From Bacilli bacterium (GTDB lineage Bacteria; Bacillota_I; Bacilli_A; RF39; UBA660), in NCBI GenBank assembly GCA_022801735.1, contig JAAWSW010000008.1, forward strand, positions 1 to 25,273: a stretch of DNA of 25,273 bases, given 5' to 3'. The notes under the pieces are model-generated. The model ran no database searches, was not told the origin of the DNA, and worked only from the letters and a program-made list of their open reading frames with translations. Shown here one piece after another: positions 7,239 through 14,869 of this stretch (position 1 is the first letter of the stretch; every line of letters starts with the position of its first letter). Both the position numbers and the translations under genes were made by a program.

Positions 7239-8141
7239 TCATTTAATTTTTCTTATTTTAGCAATATAAAATCCTTCATATAATTTAGTTGGACAAACAC
7301 AAATAGTTCCATCAATACTCACAGGTAACAATGGTATACCATCAAATAAATTTTCATCTATTGGAACAATTTCTAAACCTGAAGTAAGAACACTATTAAC
7401 AACCTCTTCATTTTCTTCCTTTAAAATAGAACATGTAGAATATACTAATTCTCCGCCAACTTTCAATAATGAAATTGCTTTACTAAGTAATTCCTTTTGA
7501 ACCTTAACAGAACGACTAACTAACTCCTCTGTAAAAACCTCACAAATTTTAGAATCACTTATATTTAAAGTCCCACTACCACTACAAGGAGCATCCAACA
7601 AAATCTTATCAAAAGAAAAGAATTCATCTAACTTTCTAGCATCAGATACAACCACATTAATCCTTTTAGAACCTTGCTTTTCAATATTATATTTTAAACG
7701 ATCTGCTCTAATTTTATTCTTTTCACAAGCCATAATCAAGGCCATATTATTAGATAGATTAGCCATTTGTGTAGTTTTTCCTCCAGGCGATGCCGCCATA
7801 TCTAAAATAGACTCTCCGTCTAAAGGATTAACCACTAAAGCAGGCATCATAGAAGATAAACTTTGTAAATATATTTCACCATTTTCATAAATAGATAATT
7901 TCTTAATATCTTCCTCACAAACATTCTCAATTATTAAAGCCTCAGAATACCAAGGTACTAAAGAAAAATCAATATCATTAGACTTTAAAATTTCTTCAAT
8001 TTCTAAAACAGTAGTTTTTGAAGTATTCACCCTGAAAGTAACTTTCCTTTTGGAATTATATCCAGAGATAATACTATTTAATTCATTATTATATAATACC
8101 TCTAACTTACTATATAAAAAATTAGGAATACCTTTTTCCAC
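7239..8141 (-). CDS. RsmB/NOP family RNA (cytosine-5-)-methyltransferase
   Basis: The 300-residue enzyme belongs to the NOL1/NOP2/Sun (RsmB/RsmF) family of SAM-dependent m5C RNA methyltransferases. Visible are the SAM-binding DMAASPGGKTTQMANL (114-129), motif IV DAPCSGSGTL (183-192, Cys186 as the release cysteine) and motif VI STCSILKEENEEVV (Cys237 as the catalytic nucleophile). It ends soon after the catalytic domain, lacking the C-terminal RNA-binding extension of RsmF and the NusB-like N-terminal domain of RsmB; rRNA or tRNA target cannot be told. Start is GTG, with AAGGAAG upstream, the only non-ATG start chosen in this window, and its stop is the only TGA. An extended -10 lies immediately upstream. 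Confidence 0.88.
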   Translation of the reverse strand: MEKGIPNFLYSKLEVLYNNELNSIISGYNSKRKVTFRVNTSKTTVLEIEEILKSNDIDFSLVPWYSEALIIENVCEEDIKKLSIYENGEIYLQSLSSMMPALVVNPLDGESILDMAASPGGKTTQMANLSNNMALIMACEKNKIRADRLKYNIEKQGSKRINVVVSDARKLDEFFSFDKILLDAPCSGSGTLNISDSKICEVFTEELVSRSVKVQKELLSKAISLLKVGGELVYSTCSILKEENEEVVNSVLTSGLEIVPIDENLFDGIPLLPVSIDGTICVCPTKLYEGFYIAKIRKIK

Positions 8142-8160
8142 AATATCACTTCCTTTTAAA

Positions 8161-8169
8161 ATTATACCA
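8161..8169 (-). promoter_or_regulatory. Extended -10 promoter for the methyltransferase gene
   Basis: The minus strand reads TGGTATAAT directly after the T-tract of the noc terminator. Transcription would begin about 13 bases before the GTG start, leaving a very short leader that may lose part of the AAGGAAG ribosome site. The -35 position (TAGTTT) is poor and lies in the terminator stem. Confidence 0.45.
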
Positions 8170-8170
8170 A

Positions 8171-8193
8171 AAGAAAAAGGCTAAAACTAGCCT
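8171..8193 (-). terminator. Rho-independent terminator of noc
   Basis: Minus strand: AGGCTA, loop GTTT, TAGCCT, then TTTTCTTTT. The noc TAG stop (8192-8194) forms part of the first arm, so the coding region runs into its own terminator. Confidence 0.8.
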
Positions 8194-9997
8194 ATTTATT
8201 AATTTTAAATGTTGCTTGATAAGTATTACCTAAATCAAGTTCATCTATATCCACATAATATCCTAATTTTTCCATTTCACTTGCACAATTTCTAAGAAGT
8301 TTAATTGCAGCAGCAAAATTATCATTAGTTGCTATAACTACAGGCTCTGGATTATTCATTGGCATATTAGTTGGTGACTCTAAAATATCAGAATCTGGAA
8401 TATTACCAATATCAGGAATTCTAACGCTTGCATTATTGATTGGTTGCGCCTGAATTGATTCAAATACTGGTGCTTCCTGTACTGAATTAGGAGTTACTAA
8501 CTCATTATATAAAGGATTATTATCTATTATAGATTGACTTTGTGTTACATTTAATGCCGATGTACCTTGAGTACCAAAATCACTAATATTATTAACTTGA
8601 ACATCAGGGATAGTTTGAGAAAACTCCTCTTTTACAGGAGGTTCGGTATTCATCGCTCTTTGAACTGCCTCTGCAATACTAATTCCAGAAGCATTTCCAT
8701 TAGTTTCCATTGTATTTCCCATAATAGAATGTGAAACTTCATTGATTGGTTCTGGAATCACAGGTGTTTGTACCTCTGGTTGATTTGGCATCGTATCAAA
8801 AATAGATGATGGATTACTTTGAGAATCAAAAGTTTCAATATTATCTGTTTGGATGTTTTCAGTAACAGGAGTACTTGTTTGTAAATCTGTAGGTGTTTGA
8901 TTAAAAATACTATCAAAACTTACAGTACTTACAGGAGTTGGCTCAACATTTATCGGTTGAGGTTCATCTTGAACAATCCCCGAAAAATTTATAAATTTAT
9001 TTTGTTCATCATTTACTAAAGGAATATCATTAGTTGGTAGTGGAGATACTATAGGTGTTTGTACTTCTGAAGCAGGAGTTATAGGTGTTTGTTCAAACAT
9101 ACCAACATTAGTATCATCTTGTTTCATTAAACTAGAAATATCTTTATTCTCTTGTGGAATATTAATATCTTGCGCTTCATTCATAATTTTATCTATATCC
9201 ATACTAACAACTTCCTTTCTATCTATTTTTTCTTCCAATTCTTTAGGTGGATTTACCCTAATAATTTCATGACTTGCAACAGCCACAGCCTTTCTAGGTT
9301 TCTTAACAATAGGTTCTGCAAATAAATCTTCAACAGGACCTTCTGTAGCAAATGTAATATTACTTTGTTTCACCTTTTCATCACCATCTTTATTAGAAAG
9401 TAATTTCTTTATTTCATCATCCGTTTTTTTAACAGTCAAACGTTCATTTATTATTCTATTTAACATTTCAAGTTGCTTATCAATCTCATGAATACGAAGT
9501 AATGAACGGGCATGTCTTTCAGAAATTTTTCCATTCAAAAGAGCATATTGCACCTGATCATCTAAATTAAGTAATCTAATTTTATTTGCAATAGTAGATT
9601 GTGTTTTTCCTAATTTTTTAGCAAGTCCGTCTTGAGTTATATAACCCATATCTAATATTCTTTTATAAGAAACAGCCTCCTCAATCGGAGTTAAATTTTG
9701 TCTTTGTACATTTTCAAGTAAAGCAATTTCTTCACTTTCCTTGTCATTTAAACTGATTATAATAGCAGGGATAGTACTCTTTCCAGCAATTTTACTAGCC
9801 TTATATCTTCGTTCACCAGCAATAATTTCAAATTTATCACCAATTTGACGAACAATAATCGGTTGAATAACTCCATACTTCATAATAGATTCTGCAAGTT
9901 CATTTAACTTTAAATCATCAAAATGAATACGAGGTTGAAATCTATTAGGCAAAATATCTTCAATATTTAGAGTTGTAAAACTTCTGGCATTATCCAT
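8192..9997 (-). CDS. noc: Noc-like ParB-family nucleoid occlusion protein with long disordered linker
   Basis: The 601-residue protein has a ParB N-terminal CTPase domain (about 10-105: GERRYKAS at 61-68, ENVQRQNLTPIEEA at 95-108) and a helix-turn-helix domain (about 115-200). The helix-turn-helix reads LGKTQSTIANKIRLL (129-143) and SERHARSLL (159-167), the form of Bacillus Noc rather than ParB/Spo0J, and the position next to rsmG is that of noc. Noc binds dispersed sites and blocks division over the nucleoid. Residues ~205-550 are low in complexity and rich in P, T, N, Q and acids, with repeated QTP units (near 8765, 8895, 9055 and 9085). A short alpha/beta C-terminal domain (~555-601) follows. 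Family Noc is about 285 residues. Bacillus Noc's N-terminal amphipathic helix is absent. GGGAGGGG precedes the ATG. An alternative is a ParB acting in segregation. Confidence 0.85.
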   Translation of the reverse strand: MDNARSFTTLNIEDILPNRFQPRIHFDDLKLNELAESIMKYGVIQPIIVRQIGDKFEIIAGERRYKASKIAGKSTIPAIIISLNDKESEEIALLENVQRQNLTPIEEAVSYKRILDMGYITQDGLAKKLGKTQSTIANKIRLLNLDDQVQYALLNGKISERHARSLLRIHEIDKQLEMLNRIINERLTVKKTDDEIKKLLSNKDGDEKVKQSNITFATEGPVEDLFAEPIVKKPRKAVAVASHEIIRVNPPKELEEKIDRKEVVSMDIDKIMNEAQDINIPQENKDISSLMKQDDTNVGMFEQTPITPASEVQTPIVSPLPTNDIPLVNDEQNKFINFSGIVQDEPQPINVEPTPVSTVSFDSIFNQTPTDLQTSTPVTENIQTDNIETFDSQSNPSSIFDTMPNQPEVQTPVIPEPINEVSHSIMGNTMETNGNASGISIAEAVQRAMNTEPPVKEEFSQTIPDVQVNNISDFGTQGTSALNVTQSQSIIDNNPLYNELVTPNSVQEAPVFESIQAQPINNASVRIPDIGNIPDSDILESPTNMPMNNPEPVVIATNDNFAAAIKLLRNCASEMEKLGYYVDIDELDLGNTYQATFKINK

Positions 9998-10029
9998 AAA
10001 GTACCCCTCCCTTCTATTCTTTTATATTT

Positions 10030-10058
10030 ATAATACTATTTTTCGGGAAATAATTCAA
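10030..10058 (-). promoter_or_regulatory. noc promoter (TTGAAT-17-TATTAT)
   Basis: Minus strand: -35 TTGAAT (10053-10058), exactly 17 bases, -10 TATTAT (10030-10035), about 33 bases before the noc ATG and just after the rsmG terminator. Its spacer is almost wholly occupied by a Noc-binding-site-like palindrome. Confidence 0.75.
10038..10051. promoter_or_regulatory. Noc-binding-site-like operator in the noc promoter
   Basis: ATTTTTCGGGAAAT matches the published Bacillus Noc site ATTTCCCGGGAAAT at 12 of 14 positions and lies between the -35 and -10 of the noc promoter. Binding there would be expected to block RNA polymerase, so negative autoregulation is inferred. Confidence 0.6.
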
Positions 10059-10070
10059 CATTTTTTTTAA

Positions 10071-10105
10071 AGAAAAAGAAACTTTAATCAAAAAACTAAA
10101 GTTTC
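10071..10105 (-). terminator. Rho-independent terminator of mnmG-rsmG
   Basis: Minus strand: GAAACTTTA (10097-10105) pairs perfectly with TAAAGTTTC (10078-10086) around a ten-base loop and is followed by TTTTTCTTT. It lies nine bases past the rsmG stop. Confidence 0.85.
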
Positions 10106-10113
10106 GCTATATT

Positions 10114-10812
10114 TTATAAAGGTTTTTTCTTAATTTCAGCAAACCTTCTAGGATATTTCCCAGGCGTATTTCCCGCCTTTTCAATTTTAATAATAGTCCG
10201 ATTACTACCCTCAATAGGTAATAAAAATTTTTCTTCTGTAATAATATTACAATTAAGAATTTTTAATGCATTTTTACTTTCATTAATATCCTCAATCCCC
10301 TTTAAAGCAATAAAGTATTTAGAAACTTTAACTAAAGGAATAGAATACTCAAGTAAAATATTTAAAGGAGCAACAGCACGAGCAGTTACAATATCAAATA
10401 AATCACGATTCTTTAATGCATATTCCTCAGCACGAGCATGAATACATTCAACATTGTCTAATCCTAATTCTTCGCAAACTAACTTCAAAAAATTAATTCT
10501 CTTATTTAAAGCATCAACCAAAGTTAACCTTAAATGTGGAAAGCATATCTTTAAAACAATGCCTGGAAAACCCGCTCCAGTTCCTATATCACATAAACTT
10601 TCTTCACTATTTAAATCAATTACTTTGCACAAAGTCAAACTATCATAAAAATGTTTTAAATAAACTTCATGTTTCTCAGTTATAGCAGTTAAATTAATTT
10701 TAGAATTCCATTCTACTAATAATTCATAATATCTGTTTAATTGTTCAAGCATTTTTTCAGTTAAATCAACATTTAACTTTTTAACTTCATCTATAAATAA
10801 CTGTCTATCCAT
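10114..10812 (-). CDS. rsmG: 16S rRNA (guanine-527-N7)-methyltransferase RsmG
   Basis: RsmG (GidB, 232 residues) methylates N7 of G527 in 16S rRNA using SAM. The LLVEWNSKINLTAI segment (31-44) and the SAM-binding CDIGTGAGFPGIVLK (74-88) are diagnostic; LVDALNKRINFLK (98-110) and VTARAVAPL (140-148) follow as in the family. Its ATG overlaps the 3' end of mnmG by eight bases, with GAGGG as ribosome site, so the two are translationally coupled. Length matches the family (~235). Loss of RsmG gives low-level streptomycin resistance in other bacteria. The gene pair mnmG-rsmG is conserved near bacterial origins. Confidence 0.97.
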   Translation of the reverse strand: MDRQLFIDEVKKLNVDLTEKMLEQLNRYYELLVEWNSKINLTAITEKHEVYLKHFYDSLTLCKVIDLNSEESLCDIGTGAGFPGIVLKICFPHLRLTLVDALNKRINFLKLVCEELGLDNVECIHARAEEYALKNRDLFDIVTARAVAPLNILLEYSIPLVKVSKYFIALKGIEDINESKNALKILNCNIITEEKFLLPIEGSNRTIIKIEKAGNTPGKYPRRFAEIKKKPL

Positions 10813-12661
10813 GATAATCCCTCTTCAAATAAATCATTAAAATAGATACATCTGCTGGATTAACCCCACTAATACGAAGTGCTTGACCCAAAGAAGTAGG
10901 CCTTACCTCTTTTAGTTTTTGTTTAGCCTCGCTCGCTAAATTATGCATAGCATCATAATTAATATCCAAAGGGATTTTTTTATCCTCTAGTTCACGCATT
11001 TTTTCCGCTTCTTTCATCGCTTTAGCAATATATCCCTCATATTTAATCATAATATTAGCCTGTTCCAAAACTTCATCACTATATTCATTTAAATAAACTC
11101 TCAAAGATTCTATTTTAACTTCAGGTCTTTTTAATAAATTAAATAAAGTTACACCATCTTTTATTTCAGTTGTACCTATAGAAAGTAAAAATTCATTATC
11201 ATTAGGAGTTACCTTCTTACTCTTAAGCTCTTTAATTAAAGATTCGATATTTTCTTTTTTTAATAAAAATTTATTATATCTTTGCTCATCAATCAAACCA
11301 ACATTATAGCCATATTCACGAAGCCTTAAATCAGCATTATCATGACGAAGTAATAACCTGTATTCTGCACGTGAAGTAAGTAATCTATAAGGATCTCTTA
11401 TTCCCTTAGTAACTAAATCATCAATTAATACTCCAGTATAAGCCTCATCACGTTTTAAAATTAAAGGTTCTTTCCCTTCAATTTTTAAAGCCGCATTTAT
11501 ACCCGCAATTAATCCTTGACAAGCAGCCTCTTCATAACCACTTGAACCATTAATTTGTCCAGCAGTATATAAATTTTCAATTAACTTAGTTTCCAAAGAT
11601 TGTTTTAGTTGAGTAGGGTAGATTGAATCATATTCAATCGCATAAGCATACTTAAGAATTTTGGCATTCTCAAGCCCAGGTAAACTATGTACCATCTGCT
11701 CTTGAACATCATAAGGCATCGAAGTAGAAAAACCTTGAATATAAATATCATCATAATATAAACTTTCAGGTTCTAAAAATAATTGATGTTTTTCCTTATC
11801 CGCAAATCTAACAACCTTATCCTCAATTGAAGGACAATATCTAGGCCCAACACCAGTAATATCATCGAGCCCACCATACATACTAGATTTATTTAAATTA
11901 TCATTAATAATTTTATGGGTTAGGGGAGTAGTATAAATTAAATGACAGGGGATTTGTTCATCAACATCATAAATAGGATCCATATCAAAACTAAATGTAT
12001 GATATATACTATCACCTTTCTCAATTCTAGTCTTAGAATAATCAATAGAATTTTTATCTATTCTTTGAGGTGTTCCAGTTTTAAGCCTTTTTATTTCAAA
12101 TCCTAATTTAGCCAAAGAATCACTTAAATAATTAGAAGGTTTCTCACCATGAGGACCTTCTCTTCTTCTAGTATCTCCAACTAAAATATCGGCCTTCATA
12201 TAAGTCCCTGTAGTTAAAATAACTGCCAAAGAACTAATTTCTCTTCCATCCTCTAAAATAACACCACTACATTTACCAGAATCAACAATTAAATCCTTTA
12301 CTAAACCTTCTAAAATTTCTAAATTAGAAGTAGATTCTAAAGTTTTTAACATTTCTTTAGGATATGTAATTTTATCTGCCTGAGCACGCAAAGCCCTTAC
12401 CGCAGGACCTTTACCACTATTAAGCATCTTGATTTGTAACAAACTCTTATCAGCATTACGGCCCATTTCACCACCTAAAGCATCAATTTCACGAACTACG
12501 ATTCCTTTCGCACTTCCACCAATAGATGGATTACATGGCATATCAGCAATATTACTGATATTTCCTGTAACTAATAAAGTCTTATGACCTTTTCTAGCAC
12601 TAGCCAAAGCCGCCTCACAGCCAGCATGACCACCACCTACAACAATAATTTCATAATCCAT
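10805..12661 (-). CDS. mnmG: tRNA uridine-5-carboxymethylaminomethyl modification enzyme MnmG
   Basis: MnmG (GidA, 618 residues) is the FAD-dependent partner of MnmE in forming (c)mnm5U34 in tRNAs. Visible are the FAD-binding VVGGGHAGCEAALASARKG (7-25), MPCNPSIGGSAKGIVVREID, GPRYCPSIEDKVVRF with its conserved cysteine, and SSGYEEAACQGLIAGINAAL near residue 370. The ATG at 12661 is preferred, since AGGTG lies nine bases upstream and the family begins M-x-Y-E/D; an in-frame GTG at 12670 falls between that site and the ATG. Its 3' end overlaps rsmG. It has its own consensus-like promoter. Length is typical (~620). Confidence 0.97.
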   Translation of the reverse strand: MDYEIIVVGGGHAGCEAALASARKGHKTLLVTGNISNIADMPCNPSIGGSAKGIVVREIDALGGEMGRNADKSLLQIKMLNSGKGPAVRALRAQADKITYPKEMLKTLESTSNLEILEGLVKDLIVDSGKCSGVILEDGREISSLAVILTTGTYMKADILVGDTRRREGPHGEKPSNYLSDSLAKLGFEIKRLKTGTPQRIDKNSIDYSKTRIEKGDSIYHTFSFDMDPIYDVDEQIPCHLIYTTPLTHKIINDNLNKSSMYGGLDDITGVGPRYCPSIEDKVVRFADKEKHQLFLEPESLYYDDIYIQGFSTSMPYDVQEQMVHSLPGLENAKILKYAYAIEYDSIYPTQLKQSLETKLIENLYTAGQINGSSGYEEAACQGLIAGINAALKIEGKEPLILKRDEAYTGVLIDDLVTKGIRDPYRLLTSRAEYRLLLRHDNADLRLREYGYNVGLIDEQRYNKFLLKKENIESLIKELKSKKVTPNDNEFLLSIGTTEIKDGVTLFNLLKRPEVKIESLRVYLNEYSDEVLEQANIMIKYEGYIAKAMKEAEKMRELEDKKIPLDINYDAMHNLASEAKQKLKEVRPTSLGQALRISGVNPADVSILMIYLKRDYHG

Positions 12662-12690
12662 AAAGTACACCTACTTCCTTCGTCCTATGT

Positions 12691-12719
12691 ATTATACTAT
12701 CTTTTTTTTTATTTAACAA
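12691..12719 (-). promoter_or_regulatory. mnmG-rsmG promoter (TTGTTA-17-TATAAT)
   Basis: Minus strand: -35 TTGTTA (12714-12719), 17 bases, perfect -10 TATAAT (12691-12696), about 30 bases before the mnmG ATG. Good match to a sigma-A promoter. Confidence 0.8.
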
Positions 12720-12800
12720 TAAAAAAATAAAAAAACACCCCTTTCCAAACCACGAAAACATAGATGTTTTTTTCTTAAAATAATAATTTATATAATATAT

Positions 12801-12814
12801 ATTTTCCGGGAAAT
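12801..12814. promoter_or_regulatory. Noc-binding-site-like palindrome between mnmE and mnmG
   Basis: ATTTTCCGGGAAAT differs from the published Bacillus Noc site ATTTCCCGGGAAAT at one of 14 positions. It stands out as a G+C island in the AT-rich mnmE-mnmG gap. A weak minus-strand promoter (TTGGTA, 16 bases, TATTAT) would overlap it. It could be a nucleoid-occlusion loading site near the origin or a regulatory site. Confidence 0.65.
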
Positions 12815-12837
12815 ACCAATAAAATCAATACCTAAAA

Positions 12838-14187
12838 TTATTTCCCGACACAAAATCTACTAAATAATTCATCGATTAGTTCTTCCTCATAACTCTCACC
12901 AATTATCTCTCCAAGAAGACTCCATATCTTCTTCAAATCAATTTCAATCATATCCAAAGAAAAACCTAATTCAATTCCCTTATTAACTTCTTTAACAGAA
13001 TCACCAACCTGATTCAAAATAGATAATGAACGAGCTCCGCCTAAATAATTCATATCATCAGTTTCTAACTTTTCAAGATTAAATAATTCTTTTATCTTTA
13101 AAGCAATACCTTCCATATTAATACTTTCAGCAGCACTTACATAAACCTTATTTAATAATAATTCATCATCTATTTTCTTTTCTAAATCACACTTATTAAT
13201 AATAGTAATATAATTCTTACCCTTTAAACTTTCAATTAACTGTTTATCATCATCCGTTAATTTTTGATTATAATCAAGTACCAATAACACCAAATCAGCA
13301 GATTCAGCAAGTTTCAAACTTTTCTCAACACCAATACTTTCTACAATATCATCAGTTTTTCTAACACCTGCAGTATCAATTAAATTTAAAATAATATTAT
13401 CAACAATTAGTGTAGCCTCTACACTATCCCTTGTAGTCCCTTGAATTTCCGTAACAATTGCTTTTTCTTCACCAATTAAATTATTAAGTAAACTACTTTT
13501 TCCAACATTTGGTCTACCAAGAATAACTGTATTAATACCACTCTTTAAAAGTTCACCATTTTTACTTTCAGAAATGATTTTATTTATCTTTAAATCAAGA
13601 TTTTTCATACTATCCTTGATTTTAGATACAGTAATATCCTCAATATCATCATACTCAGGATAATTCAAATTAACCTCAATATTAGCTAAAATTTGTGATA
13701 AATCATTACGTAAATCCTTTATTAATAAAGAAGCCTTACCACCAACTTGATTAATAGCCATCTTATGAGCCTTTTCCGTTTTAGCATTAATTAAATCAAT
13801 AATTCCTTCTGCTTCAGTTAAATCAATTCTACCATTTAAAAACGCTCTCTTAGAAAACTCACCAGGTTCTGCTAAACGACAACCATTACTAAGTAATACC
13901 TCTAATACCTTATTAGTAGTAGAAATTCCACCGTGAGTATTAATTTCAACAACATCTTCACGTGTAAAAGTTTTAGGTGCACACATTTTACTAACTAATA
14001 CTTCATCAATTTTTTCACCATTTTCCATAATAAAACCATAATGAATAGTATGACTATCAGCATCTTTAAAATTTTTATTAGAAAATACGTTACTTACAAT
14101 ATTAATAGCCTCTTCACCACTAACTCTAATAATAGAAATAGCCCCTACACCTTGAGCAGTAGCAATTGCTGCAATAGTATCATTCAT
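12838..14187 (-). CDS. mnmE: tRNA uridine-5-carboxymethylaminomethyl GTPase MnmE
   Basis: MnmE (TrmE, 449 residues) is the GTPase that works with MnmG on tRNA wobble uridine. The N-terminal formyl-THF-binding domain starts NDTIAAIATAQGVGAISIIR; the G domain shows GRPNVGKSSLLN (G1, near 228), the TTRD switch (GTTRDSVEA), DTAGVRKTDD (G3) and NKCD (G4); the protein ends with the invariant FCVGK, whose cysteine is required for modification. The ATG at 14187 is preferred because GAGGTGA lies just upstream; an in-frame GTG at 14196 overlaps that site. It has its own promoter after the jag terminator. Length is typical (~455). Confidence 0.97.
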   Translation of the reverse strand: MNDTIAAIATAQGVGAISIIRVSGEEAINIVSNVFSNKNFKDADSHTIHYGFIMENGEKIDEVLVSKMCAPKTFTREDVVEINTHGGISTTNKVLEVLLSNGCRLAEPGEFSKRAFLNGRIDLTEAEGIIDLINAKTEKAHKMAINQVGGKASLLIKDLRNDLSQILANIEVNLNYPEYDDIEDITVSKIKDSMKNLDLKINKIISESKNGELLKSGINTVILGRPNVGKSSLLNNLIGEEKAIVTEIQGTTRDSVEATLIVDNIILNLIDTAGVRKTDDIVESIGVEKSLKLAESADLVLLVLDYNQKLTDDDKQLIESLKGKNYITIINKCDLEKKIDDELLLNKVYVSAAESINMEGIALKIKELFNLEKLETDDMNYLGGARSLSILNQVGDSVKEVNKGIELGFSLDMIEIDLKKIWSLLGEIIGESYEEELIDELFSRFCVGK

Positions 14188-14210
14188 TAAAATCACCTCA
14201 ATTTAAATAT

Positions 14211-14239
14211 ATTCTACCTTATATATCCTATTTAGTCAA
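14211..14239 (-). promoter_or_regulatory. mnmE promoter (TTGACT-17-TAGAAT)
   Basis: Minus strand: -35 TTGACT (14234-14239), 17-base spacer, -10 TAGAAT (14211-14216), ending 24 bases before the mnmE ATG. It begins at the T-tract of the jag terminator. Confidence 0.75.
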
Positions 14240-14266
14240 AGAAAAAAGAAGAAATTAATCTTCTTT
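14238..14266 (-). terminator. Rho-independent terminator of the rpmH-rnpA-yidC-jag unit
   Basis: Minus strand: AAAGAAGA (14259-14266) pairs with TCTTCTTT (14245-14252) around a six-base loop that contains the jag TAA stop, followed by a T-rich run. The stem is AT-rich, so strength is uncertain. Confidence 0.65.
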
Positions 14267-14869
14267 ATACTTAATAACAGTATATCTATTAATTCCTTCT
14301 CCAACACTTTCTGAATATAAATTATCAAATTTACTAACTACATTATGAACAATTCTTCTTTCATAAGAATTCATAGGATCTAATTTAACATCCATCTTAG
14401 TTTTTAAAACATCCTTACAAATTTTTTTAATTTCAAAACTTAAATGTTTTTCTTTTTTGACCTTATAATTAGAAATATCAATATTAACTCTAAATCCAAA
14501 ATTCCCATACTTGTTAAGAGATTGTCTTAAAAGAGTTTGAATACTATTTAAAGTTCTACCATCTTTTCCAATTAAATACGCACTATCATCAGCAACAATT
14601 ATAACCGAAAAACCATATTCATTATTAGTAACTTCAATATTAAATTTTGTATTCATTTTATAAGCAAGTTCATTTAAAAACTCTTTTATATACTCTTTTA
14701 CAGCATATTTTGTAGTTATTACTGAAATATATTTTTTACCTTTAAATAAACCGCCTTCTGTTTCTTCGAAATAATAATATACTTCATCTTCTCTAACATT
14801 TAATTGTTCTAGACCTTTTCTTAAAGCCTCATCCTTATTTTTGGCTTCGCTTCTTACTATCTCTAGCAT
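14255..14869 (-). CDS. jag: Jag/KhpB (EloR) RNA-binding protein
   Basis: The 204-residue protein has three recognisable parts: an N-terminal Jag-N domain (1-53, with GGLFKGKKYI), a KH-type domain (about 75-150, with AYLIGKDGRTLNSIQTLLRQ) and a C-terminal R3H domain (RRIVHNVVSKF, Arg and His of the R-x3-H motif, then SVGEGINRYTVIKY). In streptococci the homologue KhpB/EloR pairs with KhpA to control cell elongation through RNA binding. Its start lies within the end of yidC (35-base overlap) with AAGGAGG upstream, so it is translationally coupled. Position after yidC is conserved across Bacillota. Confidence 0.95.
   Translation of the reverse strand: MLEIVRSEAKNKDEALRKGLEQLNVREDEVYYYFEETEGGLFKGKKYISVITTKYAVKEYIKEFLNELAYKMNTKFNIEVTNNEYGFSVIIVADDSAYLIGKDGRTLNSIQTLLRQSLNKYGNFGFRVNIDISNYKVKKEKHLSFEIKKICKDVLKTKMDVKLDPMNSYERRIVHNVVSKFDNLYSESVGEGINRYTVIKYKED

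Noticed and set aside
10154..10177. Two TATTTCCC half-sites in rsmG, and others in uvrB (about 6416) and at the mnmE end (12839)
   Set aside because: They lack the second half of the palindrome; the mnmE one is fixed by the invariant C-terminal GK codons and the stop.
12755..12780. Hairpin-like AAACA-TAGA-TGTTT followed by T residues between mnmG and mnmE
   Set aside because: The stem is short and AT-only, and its T-run is on the plus strand where no gene needs termination; not called a terminator.
13954..13969. CACGTG-centred parS-like sequence in mnmE
   Set aside because: Only about 11 of 16 positions match parS and the bases encode conserved MnmE residues (TREDVVE). CACGTG at 11370, 22341 and 23211 is likewise explained by coding.
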